Shown here: piece after piece, positions 35,439 through 45,800 of the stretch
Layout: each line of letters starts with the position of its first letter
Numbering within the stretch: the first letter of the stretch is position 1
NCBI GenBank assembly: GCA_014706295.1
Contig: JACSVZ010000037.1
Span: 930,001 to 994,000, forward strand
Origin: Lycocorax pyrrhopterus obiensis
Taxonomy: Eukaryota; Chordata; Aves; Passeriformes; Paradisaeidae
DNA: 64,000 bases
Direction of reading: 5' to 3'
Notes under the pieces: generated by a model
What the model saw: the letters and a program-made list of their open reading frames with translations, nothing else
Told to the model about the DNA's origin: nothing
The model's database searches: none
Position numbers and translations under genes: made by a program

Positions 35439-37581
35439 CGGTGGATGAGCATCCAGAGAGCACCGGGGATGCTGGACCTGAGGCAGAGACAGCAGCAGCT
35501 CCCTTCCCGGGATACTGACGTCAGGGCACTGTTGGAGCAGCGATAGGAACAGCTCTGGAAAGCCAGGAGAGCAGCTAATTCAATGGAGAGATAGACTGGA
35601 ATAGCAAGTCTCCTGCTTTAATCTGATTGCTGGGCTGATGGGTAGCACTGCAAAGGATCTGTGAAAAACTTCCAGGCACAGAGGTGACGTAGGAGCTTAA
35701 ATCCTGCCCACTTCCAGGACTGAGGTGCCTGAGGGGAGCCACAGAGGCTGTGAACAGGCACTGAGGTTTAGACACCACGGGCAGAGGTGACCAGCCCTGT
35801 GTGTGATCTGCGCCCACCATGGGTGCAGTGTGATTTTCCTGCCCCAAGGCCATCACAGCTGTTCTCAAGTGAAGTCTTGGCTGGCTGATGTGTTTGTGAC
35901 AAGGATGGGAGCTCAGCTGGATCATCAGGTGAGGAAAAAACCCCCACAGGGCACAAGCGGAGAGCAAAACCTTTGTGTGGGAGGGCAGAGGCTGGTACCA
36001 CCAGTCACAGGCATGGAAGCACTTGGGTGGGAGGATGGCTCTTGGAATGCTGGTGAGGACATTTTGGAGGCAGTGTTTTCCACATCCTCAGCAGCTGCTC
36101 ACTAGGATGGAATTAAAGCTGGGATCAGGGGATGCCTTCCCGCAGGAGCACACAGAGCAGCAGCCCCGTGCTGGAGCTGGGCACGGCAGGGAATGACGGG
36201 CTTGCCCCTGCCTGCCTGTGGCAGCTCCCATCGGGCTGGGATCAGCAGCTCCTGGGTGTCCCAGAACCCCAGCAAACTGTGGGAGCCAAGACTTTACCCT
36301 GCCCAGACCCATGTGGGGCCAGGGGTGTGTCCAGAGAGGCTGGGACACCCCTCTGGGAGTCTCCACAGCCATGCTGGAGCTCAGGCAGCAAGCAGGGAAG
36401 TTTCTCTGCAGATTCCTCCTCTCCAGGTTTGCACGCGTGCCCTTTCCTGCTGCAGCCGCTCTGTTTTCTGGGAGTGCTGCTTTATCCTGGCCCTTGACCC
36501 TGCAAACTGGGCGTGCACTCAAGCTAAACAAGCAAACATGAAGCTTTTGAGCTCAGGAGGATTGAACTGAATGGTGTGGGGGAGTGTATGGATATAGCAC
36601 CACTGATAGCATAGCCCAGGGCTACCTCAAGCCCAGCCCAGCATGAAGAAGCTGGGGAGGGAAGGAGAGATCCCTGACATGGCACATCCATAAATCTGTG
36701 AGGTTCACTGCGGTGGAGATGGGGCAGTTCAGCTGTGAGGATGCAAGCTGGCCACCCATGGGTCACGGGCCCCAAGGTCAGGGAGGCGAGTGGGCAGGAG
36801 ATGTGGCTCCGTGTGCTTATTTTTGGAAATTGAGCACGTCTGGTCCTGGTGACTCGGAAAACATTCAGAGGAAGCGGTAGAGGAGGAGTTCCCACCCGTG
36901 GCCTGGCTGGTAGGGAATGTTCGTGCTTAGACATCCCCGAGGGATCCGGCCACGGCACTCAGCACCAGCGTGTGTTGCTCCAGGGAGGGTGAGAGCCGGC
37001 CTGAAGTGAGCCAGGGGCCCTACCAAGGGTTCCCCATCCCGGCAGCCCTTGCCAGCAGCAGCTGGGGGAAGCCACAGGGTCGAGTTGGCTGGGAGAGAGG
37101 CAGTTTTGGTTTCTGTTCTCCGGGCAGGAAGGCGTTCAAGGGCAGGCAGCCAGCGCCGTGAGGAGCACTGCTCCCTCCCGAACAGGGGAAGAGGAGAAAC
37201 TGTTCAGCCAGAGATGTGTTTCTGAGCATTTCCAGGTTGGTTTGCATTGACAACAGCTCTTGAAATAGATTTTGATGGCCTTCTTTTGGTGCTGTGAAGC
37301 TGTCAGTTATCACGCTCCTAAGGACAGGCAATCTAAGCCCTTAGCAAACATCAGCGATCTGATTGTTTTCAAAGGTTGGTGGATATTACAGCTGAGAAAG
37401 TAGCAAAGGGTGGGGATGGGAACGGCCAGGAAGGATCCAGCTGCCCTGCTCTATCCTGACATGCACTCCTCAGGCACGGCAGCGTGAGATTCCAGCGTTA
37501 GTTGGACGAATCGGTGTCGCGGTGGCTGCAGAGCCTTTGCTGTTTGCCGTGCGCTCACCACAGCTTCCCCTCTGCCCGCAG

Positions 37582-37688
37582 AGCTCGCTGCCTGCCCGGG
37601 GAGGGGGCCGCACGCATGCCAGCAGGGCTGCAGCCCCCCCGCCCCGAGCCATGCGGTGACGTGGGGACAGCGCGGCCCCCCAGCAGCC
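37582..37688 (+). promoter_or_regulatory. TMEM51: TMEM51 5' UTR of exon 2 with upstream ATGs
   Basis: The acceptor (ccctctgcccgcag) opens this exon 107 bases before the start codon. Two upstream ATGs precede the main one. The ATG at 37616, in a weak context, starts a frame that overlaps the TMEM51 start and runs on through the exon. The ATG at 37651 is followed at once by CGG TGA, a two-codon upstream frame ending 29 bases before the main start. The main ATG has G at -3 and G at +4, a strong context. Confidence 0.6.
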
Positions 37689-38035
37689 ATGGCCCAGTCC
37701 CGGGCCAACGGGTCCCACTACGCCCTGACGGCCATCGGGCTGGGCATGCTCGTCCTCGGCATCATCATGGCCGTGTGGAACCTCGTGCCCGGCTTCGGCC
37801 CCTCCGACAAGCCCGGCAGCCACGCCGGGAACAGCAGCAAGCCCGACCGCGGCTCCGGGGGCATCCTGAAGAGCAAGACCTTCTCGGTGGCCTACGTGCT
37901 GGTGGGGGCGGGTCTGCTGCTGCTCCTGCTCTCCATCTGCCTCAAAGTCCGCGACAAGAAGAGGCAGAGCGAAGACCTGGCCATCGCTCACGTGCAGCGC
38001 CACGTGTCTGCGGAGCCCTCGCAGCAGGAGGACAG
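37689..38035 (+). CDS. TMEM51: TMEM51 coding exon 1 (both membrane segments)
   Basis: ATG in strong Kozak context (agccATGg), chosen because it opens MAQSRANGSHYALTAIG as in other vertebrates. Ends at GACAG|GTGAGG. Very GC-rich. The overlapping frames on both strands are shadows. Confidence 0.95.
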
Positions 38036-39637
38036 GTGAGGAGGCGTTTTGGGGGACAAAGGGAGCGGGATCGGGTGTGGGAATGAAACCAAGGGCTGCT
38101 GTTGTTGCTCAGGAAGATCTGGGGCAAGGAGGGGAAGGCAGCGTGTGCTGAAATAAGGAGGCTCGTGCCGTGGTTTAGGGTTTCGATATGTCCTGGAGAC
38201 GGGAAAGGAACGACTCCAGCTGCATTTTTGCAGCTGTAAGCGGAAGGGAGCCTTTTTGGTGTGTGAGGTGGGGTCTACACAGAGCTGTGGCCAAGGCAGC
38301 GTTGGGAGAGGTGCCGCTCCTGGCTCTGTTGGCTCACGGGAGCGAGCTGAGAGAACGCTGGGCAGGGTCATGGGTAACGCAGAGAGCATCAGGCTCCTGC
38401 CACACACTGGGAGAGCAGCCAGAGGGGCAGGAGAGGGGCTGTCTCTGCCTCGCTGGGTGCAGCCAAGGTGCCAAACAGCCTTGTGAGACTGGCCATGGAG
38501 TTTAGACCTGGTGAAAGTCTGCAGGTCTCCGCTGTTTGCTCGGGGAGCTTTGTGGAGCAGAGCAAAGGCTGCTGCCACAGCACAAACACAGCCGAAGGGG
38601 AAGTCCCTGTGCAGAGAGAGGCAGGGGAGCATTGGGAGAGCGTGGGGTGCAAGGGGACAGGAGGGGACAATGGCTCTGCTGGCTCTTGTCAGGGTCTGCA
38701 GATCCACCCAGAAAACTGATTTCCCATGTTTGATTGGAAAGGTAGCTTCAGAATGCCAAGGAAATGGCAAGTACTGTGTGCAGGTGCCTGTGCAGAGATG
38801 GTGGCGTAGAGCAGAGTTGAATCTCTTTGCAGAAAACTCCGAGGTACCCAACCCATAAGACATCAGAATGACAAAGACAGAGGGGTGATGTCCTTTTCTA
38901 ATGTATTTTGACTGGTTTTTGAGAGTGGAGGAGAAAAACTGATGCTCTTTTGAGGGAAGAAATCACTGCTGGGCAATAGAAAAGGGTCTGTGGGCAGAGA
39001 AAGTGATGATCAAAGATGGCCGTAAGTCACAAGGAAATAAAATGTGTCTGAACTTAGGTGGGGTCATGATTTGTTCTGTCAAGCAAAAGGAAACTGGCAT
39101 ATAATGCAGAAGGGCAAAAACTATTTCTGGCGGGGTGGGGTGGTTTTATTCTTTCCTCTCCATCCCCTCCCCACAACGAAGCTGAAGTGATGTGTTACCC
39201 ACAGCCTTAACTCCTTCCCCTCTAGTCAAGAAGAGGATGAAGACGTCTCTTCCCAGTACTACGTGCCCAGCTACGAGGAGGTGATGAACACGGGCTACTC
39301 CGAGCCCAGAGACTCGGACAGGAGCAACAGGCTCAGTGTCTCCCTGCCCTCCTACGAGTCCTTGGCGGGGCTGGACGCGAGCAGCCAGGCCCCGGGAGCC
39401 GCGGGCACGGAGCCCAGCCCGGAGAGGCAGCCCAGCCGGCAAAGCTCCCGCCTCAGCAAGCGCCTGAAGCCCCTCAAGGTCCGCAGGATCAAGTCAGAGA
39501 AGCTGCACCTGAAGGACATCAGGCTAAACCTGACGCAGGGCAACAGCAGTGTCCCTATCACGATAGAGCCCCTCACCCCTCCGCCCAAGTACGAGGAGAT
39601 CCAGGAGAAAATGCCAGTGAGCCAGCAAATGCCTTAA
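37689..39637 (+). CDS. TMEM51: TMEM51, transmembrane protein 51, two coding exons
   Basis: Coding exons 37689-38035 and 39226-39637 join in phase (AG|T = Ser) to give 252 residues, matching the roughly 253 of human TMEM51. TM1 is about residues 11-33 (ALTAIGLGMLVLGIIMAVW) and TM2 about 66-86 (SVAYVLVGAGLLLLLLSICL). The loop between them has an NSS sequon at 48-50. The long C-terminal tail is acidic then basic. It carries three tyrosine motifs of one pattern: VPSYEEV, LPSYESL and PPPKYEEI. The last contains a PPxY core of the kind bound by WW-domain ubiquitin ligases. The protein's biochemical function is not established. Identity rests on clear family resemblance and on synteny between KAZN and FHAD1. 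Confidence 0.96.
38036..39225 (+). other. TMEM51 intron 2
   Basis: A 1.2-kb intron with GT start and a ccttcccctctag acceptor. No repeats or other exons recognised. Confidence 0.85.
39226..39637 (+). CDS. TMEM51: TMEM51 coding exon 2 (cytoplasmic tail)
   Basis: Encodes the tail from QEEDEDVSSQYYVPSYEEVM to the stop TAA after KMPVSQQMP. It contains a basic stretch (SKRLKPLKVRRIKSEK) next to the PPPKYEE motif. Confidence 0.95.
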
Positions 39638-40362
39638 AAAAAAGAGGAATCTGTGATGCTGCTTGGTTGAGGGTTTTTTAAAACCCACCATGCCAAGAGA
39701 GGCTTGGTGTGTGGGTGCAGAAGCAGCCAGGGCTCCCTGGAAGCTGCCACGTGGAGAACGTGCTGTGGCACAAGGATGGGACTTGTTTTCCCTGGGACTG
39801 GGTTTTACAAAAGGCTATGGGGGAAGAAACCTGATCACCACAAGTTCTGCTGCTGTGAAGTAAATGAAGGCTGGACGTGCCAAAACCGTCACTTGTGGTG
39901 TTTGATATGAGACCACCCAGTGCATCCTCTCACCTCCTCTCCCCCTCGCTCCCAGAAAGACTTTTCCAAGCCACCAGACTGATATTGCAGAAGGATTTTC
40001 CAAGTGGAAAAGTGAAATGTTTCTTTTTTTGGGTGTCTTTTCTTTCTGAGGAAGGGGAAGCGCATTGCCAGAGCAGCACCATGGCTTTCCCTGGCTCCCA
40101 GCTGGGCTGGGCTGGTGGCCCAGAGCCAGCCCTGACTCCTGCCAAGGTCTCTGCTGGCTGGTGGGAAGCAGCTGAAAGGGGCCTCCTGCTCCTCAGGGAG
40201 AGGATGGATTTCTTGCCTCGGTTGCTTTCCCTGTTGTGCCTTGTGCTCCATTCGAGGCGAGTGGGTGGCTCCGGGGGGTTGGGAGCTGCGTGCGCCAGTG
40301 CCAGGGGTGAAACCACTGCTGAGCATCCTGTGCAGGTCTGAATAAATGTTTTGTACACTGTG
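39638..40362 (+). other. TMEM51: TMEM51 3' UTR
   Basis: About 0.7 kb of non-coding sequence between the TMEM51 stop and its AATAAA. No interspersed repeats. Confidence 0.75.
40341..40346 (+). terminator. TMEM51: TMEM51 polyadenylation signal AATAAA
   Basis: AATAAA followed within 20-50 bases by a pronounced GT-rich element (tgtgtgtgcgttgtgtgtgt). This is a textbook downstream element. Confidence 0.88.
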
Positions 40363-40407
40363 TGTGTGCGTTGTGTGTGTGTTGTGTACTCGTGCGTGGT
40401 TGGCCCT

Positions 40408-40652
40408 TCCCCAGGCGTGATCCATCAGCTGTTGTAAGGTGGGTGCTGCTCCCTGGGCACCCCAGCCCTGTGCTGCCTCCAGGGCTTCCCCAGGTGTGAT
40501 CCATCAGCTGTTGTAACGTGGGTGCTGCTCCGTGGGCACCCCAGCCCTGCACTGCCAGGTCCTGCCAGGGCTTCCCCAGGTGTGATCCATCAGCTGTTGT
40601 AAGGTGGGTGCTGCTCCATGGGCACCCCAGCCCTGCGCTGCCTCCAGGGCTT
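40408..40652. repeat. Tandem repeat of about 80 bp, three copies
   Basis: Three copies begin with tgatccatcagctgttgtaa, near 40418, 40498 and 40582. They continue gtgggtgctgctcc and gggcaccccagccctg, with only a few differences and one small insertion. The array starts just past the TMEM51 polyadenylation site. Confidence 0.9.
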
Positions 40653-40761
40653 CCAGCAGAACCATCAGCCACAAAGCCATCAGCACATCCAGCCACGGGC
40701 TCCCTCGGGCGGTCTGAGGTGGGGTGTGGAGGTGACTTTGCTGGTGTGGTGCTGATGTCCA

Positions 40762-40850
40762 TGCGATCCTGGAATCCTGTAGGTTGGAACAGATCTCCAA
40801 GATCATCGGGTCCAACACCTGGCACTGCCAGATCCACCGCTGAGCCATGT
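40762..40850 (-). mobile_element. CR1 LINE fragment
   Basis: Reverse CR1 tail: gatcctggaatcctgtaggt, agatctccaagatcatcggg, tccaacacctggcactgcca. Confidence 0.8.
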
Positions 40851-41864
40851 CCATGTTCAGCAGAGGCTGGGTTGGTGCTGTAGTGGATAGAAGGTATGAG
40901 GAGAGTCCAAGTGACCAAAACAAAGACAAAGAAGAGATGCTGGCCCAAAACCACCCAGCAGTTTCTCTTGTTAATTATTATTTCCTATTACATCTCCTAA
41001 TTTCTGTTGTTATGTCACAGGAGTTTTACTTTGCTGTGCCCCAAGGCATCATCTCAGATCGGCAAAATAACGTCATTAACTAAAGACTCTCTTACTGAAG
41101 AGAAGGAATCAAAGAGTACAAGAATATACCCCAGACTGAGGGATTTGGGGTGGGGAGTCCTTGTGTGGGTCTTGTTGAGGGGCTGGAAAGGCAGTGCAGC
41201 TCCTTGGAGGTTGTGTGCCAGGCACAGGTGCCCCTAAGAGCCCACTGGGCATCAAGTCCTCTCTCCTTGGTGAAGAAATGCAGCCGTAGCAGTGGTCCTA
41301 GAAAATCTGGATGAATAAAGTGAAGTTTCTTGTCTGAGCAGTTCCAAGTTAAAGTTTTATTGAGCTTTGTCAAAAAACAAATGAAATAGACTGGCAAAAG
41401 CAGCATCTCCTCCTGTCTCATGAAGGAAAAGAGCTGAAAAGCTGTGGTGAAGTGCAGTGGCCTCAGTGACACGAGCTGTGAATAATGCCAAAAATGTCCA
41501 AATGGCTAATGAGCATCTCTGGCCACTAGCATGCTTGTCCTTTGGTGGTATTTGGGAAGCAGAGGGAGATGTGGGGTGCTGAGAAGCGTGGATGCTCCCA
41601 AAGCCATGACCATCATTGTCCTAGGATGGCTTTTCCCTGGCGCACTGTGAGGGGATGGTTATTCCTGAAGGCAAGGGCGATGGAGAAGAAAGCGGGGAGA
41701 GCACAGCTGTCTCTTCCATGCACGTCCTGCAGCAGGTTCATCTCACCCCAGCCTCAGGCTGCTCGTTCAAGGGGAGAACATTGGCAGGTGAGAAATCAGG
41801 ATGCGTTTAAGGTTTGCATGTGTCTCAGCATCTGCAGAAGGTAACTCTCATTCCAGCACAACCC

Positions 41865-42010
41865 ATGAGTTCAGCCCGGAGAAGAGAAGGCTCCGGGGAG
41901 ACCTTAGAGCACCTTCCAGTACCTAAAGGGGCTCCAAGAGAGATGGAGAGGGATTTTGCACAAGGGCAGGGAGTGACAGGTCTAAAGTGAATGGCTTCAA
42001 ACTGGCAGAG
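41865..42010 (+). mobile_element. CR1 LINE internal fragment
   Basis: Matches the CR1 segment gagaagagaaggctccgggg, gaccttagagcaccttccag, tacctaaaggggctccaaga. No tail is present. Confidence 0.75.
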
Positions 42011-42739
42011 GTTTGCACAGAAGCTCCACTTTGCCAAATCTGCTGCTCGTGCCTCGAAATGAAGCATGATGAAATCTTGCAGGACTTGTGAGGCCAAACT
42101 GGGGTTTGGTGGTGGCAAGTGTGGCTTCTTGCCTTTTTTTTCTGCTGTAAAAGGGTGTGTGGCAGCCTAGGACCAAGGGATATTGATGGAGAAGCACCAG
42201 TGGCTGACAGCATCCACCTGACAGCAGCGTTTATCCCCTCGCCTGAGGCTGTAAGACCCGTTTGTGTGTGTGTGTGTGTGTGTGCGTGATATTAAATAAA
42301 AAAATAAGCAAAATGAGGACAAAAGGGTCATTTGGCAGCCCTGGCAGGTGGCAGGGCCCCTGTGAGGTTTGTGATACACGTTCCCATGTGTGTGCCCAGC
42401 TGGCACGGGATCTCTGCGGCCACGCCGGCGCGGAGCTGTGTTGTGCTGCCGGGCCAGTTGCTTGGGAAAAGGGGAAGGAAAAAACCCTAAACTAAACAAA
42501 ACAAACAGGAAAACTCACCCAGGCAGGCAGCAGCGGGCTCCAGCATGGCCAAGGTTTCCAAGGCTACTGCAGCCACACTGCCAGCTGGGACAGAGCCGCT
42601 TTTGGGGTCATTTTGTACAATTCTAGAGCGTGAGTTGGTTGAGCCGCTCGTGGCTCAGGTTTTGTTGGGTGGGAGGTTGCTGAGTGAGAAGTTGGGTTTT
42701 TGGGGCAAGCCTTGCAGGTGAGGGGGCTGGGCAAGGTGA

Positions 42740-42829
42740 GCCTTTCCAAAGGGCTCGGAGGGATGTTTCCAGCTGAAATCCTGCACCACGACCTTCGGGA
42801 GCCACAGAGGGGCCGACATCGTCCTGCAG
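42740..42829 (+). CDS. FHAD1: FHAD1 exon with start of the FHA domain; start codon not found
   Basis: The frame from 42740 reads AFPKGSEGCFQLKSCTTTFG and then SHRGADIVLQ, ending CAG|GTGGGG. It aligns with the FHAD1 N-terminus but lacks an ATG, and TGA lies immediately upstream. The true 5' edge may instead be the acceptor-like tttccag at 42766-42772. The FHA arginine (GR) is Ser here. Confidence 0.6.
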
Positions 42830-45800
42830 GTGGGGGTGGAGCAGCTGAGCATCCTGAAACGAGCGGTGGTTTGGGTGGAGGGGAGGGAGGAGGATGTGCC
42901 GGAGTCCTCCGTGCAAAGCGCGGAGGTACCAGTTTGTGCTGGGACTGACCACCAGGAAAGGGGCTTGGCAAAGCGGGGACAGACCTGGAGCCACCTCCAG
43001 CAGCGTTCCCTGCCTGTCCCTTGCCTGCTCCCAGTCCGCAGGTGTGGCAGATCGTCATGCAGCCCTGGAATTCTCCGCCTCAGACAACAGCTTCATCCTT
43101 CAGGACTTCAACTCCCCCCACGGCACCTTTGTCAACAGCTGCCAGGTCCAAAACGCGGCCGTCAGGGTGAGGCCGGGGGACATCCTGAGCTTCGGCACCG
43201 CGGGAGCGTCCTTCGAGCTGGTGGTGGATGGGGCTGCCCAGGTAGGGGGGGGCTGCCCGGGGAAGGGGGGTGGGGATGTCCAGGGAAAGGTGGCCGGGGA
43301 AGGGGGGTGGGGATGTCCAGGGAAGGGTGCCCAGGGAAGGGGGGGGTGAGTTCTGCTGCCCAGGGAAAGGTGCCCAGGGAAGGATGGATGCTGTGGCCCA
43401 TGGAAGGATGCCCGGGCAAGGGTGGATGAGGATGTCCAGGGAAAGGTGCCCAGGGAAAGGTGCCCAGGGAAAGGTGGGTGGGTGGGTGTTGCTGCCCGGC
43501 GAAGGCTCCAGAAGCAGGAACTCGCTCCCAGCTCCTCTGGGCAATCCTCGGGAAAGGGGAGGGGGTCAAACGAAAAGCTGGAGCTCCCTCTGCTGAAGAA
43601 ACTCGGGCAGTTCGATAGGGAGAAGGAAAAGCACGGGGCGGGGTTGCATTAGCAAAGGTAGACCTGGAAAATGTCCTTTCCCTCTATTTGCATTTCAAGT
43701 TTCCTCCCAAGCCACTTACTAAGAGGGAAGTTGGGGTTTAGATCAAACCTAGAGCAACTGAAAAGTTCCAATATTATTTTTATTATTTTGGCTCTTGGAG
43801 AATCCAGGGTGCTGCTTAGGAAAAGCCAGATCCTGCCGGCGCGGTGAGCAGCTGCATTCCCAAAGGCAGGATGCACACAGAATCGGGGCTGCACAGCGAT
43901 GCAGAGCCGGTCCATGCGGTGCCTTTGCCTCGCTCTGTGATCCTCCTTTGGAGGAGCAGCTTTGAAGCCTGACCCTGCTGCCTGCAGGGAGGGAAGCACC
44001 TCGGCTGTGAAGTGTCTGGCAAGGGGAGGGATGGCTCCCCTGGAGTCTCAGAGGAACGTGTTGTACAGAGGAGCAGCCCCCGGCTGGGAATCGCATCCTG
44101 CCGTGCCCAGACAGGGACGGTGTGAGGTTTTTGTGCAATCCCGCTGTGAGCCAGCGCCGTGGGCAGCAGCACGAGCAAAAGCAGCGGGGCTGGGATGTGC
44201 CCCGGGAGAGGGGAAGGTGCTGGACTCGCAGGGAGCCTGCGCTGGGGTCTGGGGCTCCGTTAACAGCCGGGGGTTGAAGGATCCACATCCAGGTCCGACC
44301 CCGCGCTGGCAGATGTTTGATGCAGCCCTTGTGACTGAGACCTGGGGGGTGGCTTGTCCCCACTGTCCTGGGAAGCTCTGCTCATCCAGAGGACAGCAGG
44401 CAGTGCCCTAATTCCCAGTCTGACAGGCCCGGCTGATGGGAAGACAGGAGCACAATGAGAGGCTTTGGTTCATCTGGGTGAATGGGAGAAACGATGGGGC
44501 AGGACCTTGTGTGAGCCAGGAGAGCTGTGAAGGGAGCGCTGCTGGATCGTGCACATGATGTGCAGAATTAGGGCAGTCAGATGGAGAAGGAAAAGCCCAA
44601 AAAGCAGCAAACCCCAAAGAGTCTGGATGTCCTGATTAAAATCTGATCCTTGGACAATGGAAATGGGAAAGGACTAAAACTGTGCTTCCATTGAGATCTG
44701 TGCCTGGGTTTTGTACAACGCACTGGCTGTGAATCCAGGGCTAAAATCTTTCCTAAAATCTTGCAGATAACATGCTGTTCTCCCACCGTAGATGTCCTGT
44801 CCCCTCTTGAAATGTTGCACGGGGTGGACCGGGCAGCTCCAGGTGGTTGCAGACCCCAAACCCTGGTGTCCTGGAGCTCCTCTGTGCCTGCGTAAGGCTG
44901 TGCCTGCCCTTGCTGCAGTGGCAGCTTCCCCCCAACTCCCTGGGCAGGCAGCTCCCCAAGTCCCTGGCCGTGCATCACACCCACCCCTGCCAGGGCAGCC
45001 TGCGAGTGCCCGGGCCAGGAGCACGGCCAGTGCCGCCCCTCTGGACACCTTCAGCAGGAGCTCTGCGGTGAGGCCAGGTACTCCATGATGCCAAACCAGC
45101 CATTTGTGCCCTGGTGTCCTCACAGAGCAACTTGATTGCAGCAGAAGAGGGATGAGTGTTGAGCAGCTGGGTGCGAGTCCTTGTCCGCTGGAGCTGATCA
45201 AAATCTGTGTGTGGCCCTGGGTGGCATTTGGGTCAGGGAAGAAATGAGCTGTGACATCCCAGGGGGAATGCTGTTGCCCTTGCAGAGGGACATTTCCTCT
45301 TCCTTTTTCCTGGTGTGGGACCCAGAAGGGCCATGACTGATTTATCTGCACCACTGACTCATGTGCCTGCTCCCGACTCCTGTTTGAAGGGGTGTTTTTT
45401 CCTCCTTTGAAGTGGCTGCCTCGAGTGGAGGCACTTTAAAATAGATCCATAGCTGATGCACCTCTGGAAATAAAGTATGTGATAGAGCAGGGCAGAGGTG
45501 GGGGTCTGGGGGAGTAGCACAGCTGGAGAACGTGACATTTGCCATGGATGTTGTGGCCTAATGCACAGTTCTGTGATTTTCCTGCTGTGGAGCTGGGTTT
45601 TTTGAGCAGTCATAAGCCACACAAAGCCAACAGTGAGGTGCCAAAGTGCAGAGTGGAGGCAGCACCGTGCAGTCCCAGTGCTGAACTGGAAACCACAGCG
45701 AGGGCGAAGGGAGGGGCACACACAGCCAGGGTAGCACAAACTCCTGTGCTGGGGAACAGCCCAAAGGATCCCCATGCCCTAATGGCAGCAAGCAGAGCGG

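Larger units (their letters stand above)
29916..37581 (+). other. TMEM51: Probable TMEM51 intron 1
   Basis: A 7.7-kb stretch without a recognised coding exon. CR1 pieces lie at 33985-34058 and 35165-35438. Small exon-like intervals with fair splice sites occur at 31488-31546 and 32302-32332 but have no identifiable protein. They may belong to alternative 5' exons or a non-coding RNA, or be chance. Confidence 0.45.
40365..42739. other. Intergenic region between TMEM51 and FHAD1
   Basis: Contains an 80-bp tandem repeat (40408-40652), a reverse CR1 tail (40762-40850), an internal CR1 piece (41865-42010) and a short (TG)n at 42262-42287. No gene recognised. Confidence 0.6.

Noticed and set aside
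44919..45067. Possible extra FHAD1 exon (Pro-rich, acceptor cttgctgcag, donor GTGAGG)
   Set aside because: Its end phase does not fit the next FHAD1 exon and similarity to FHAD1 is not convincing.
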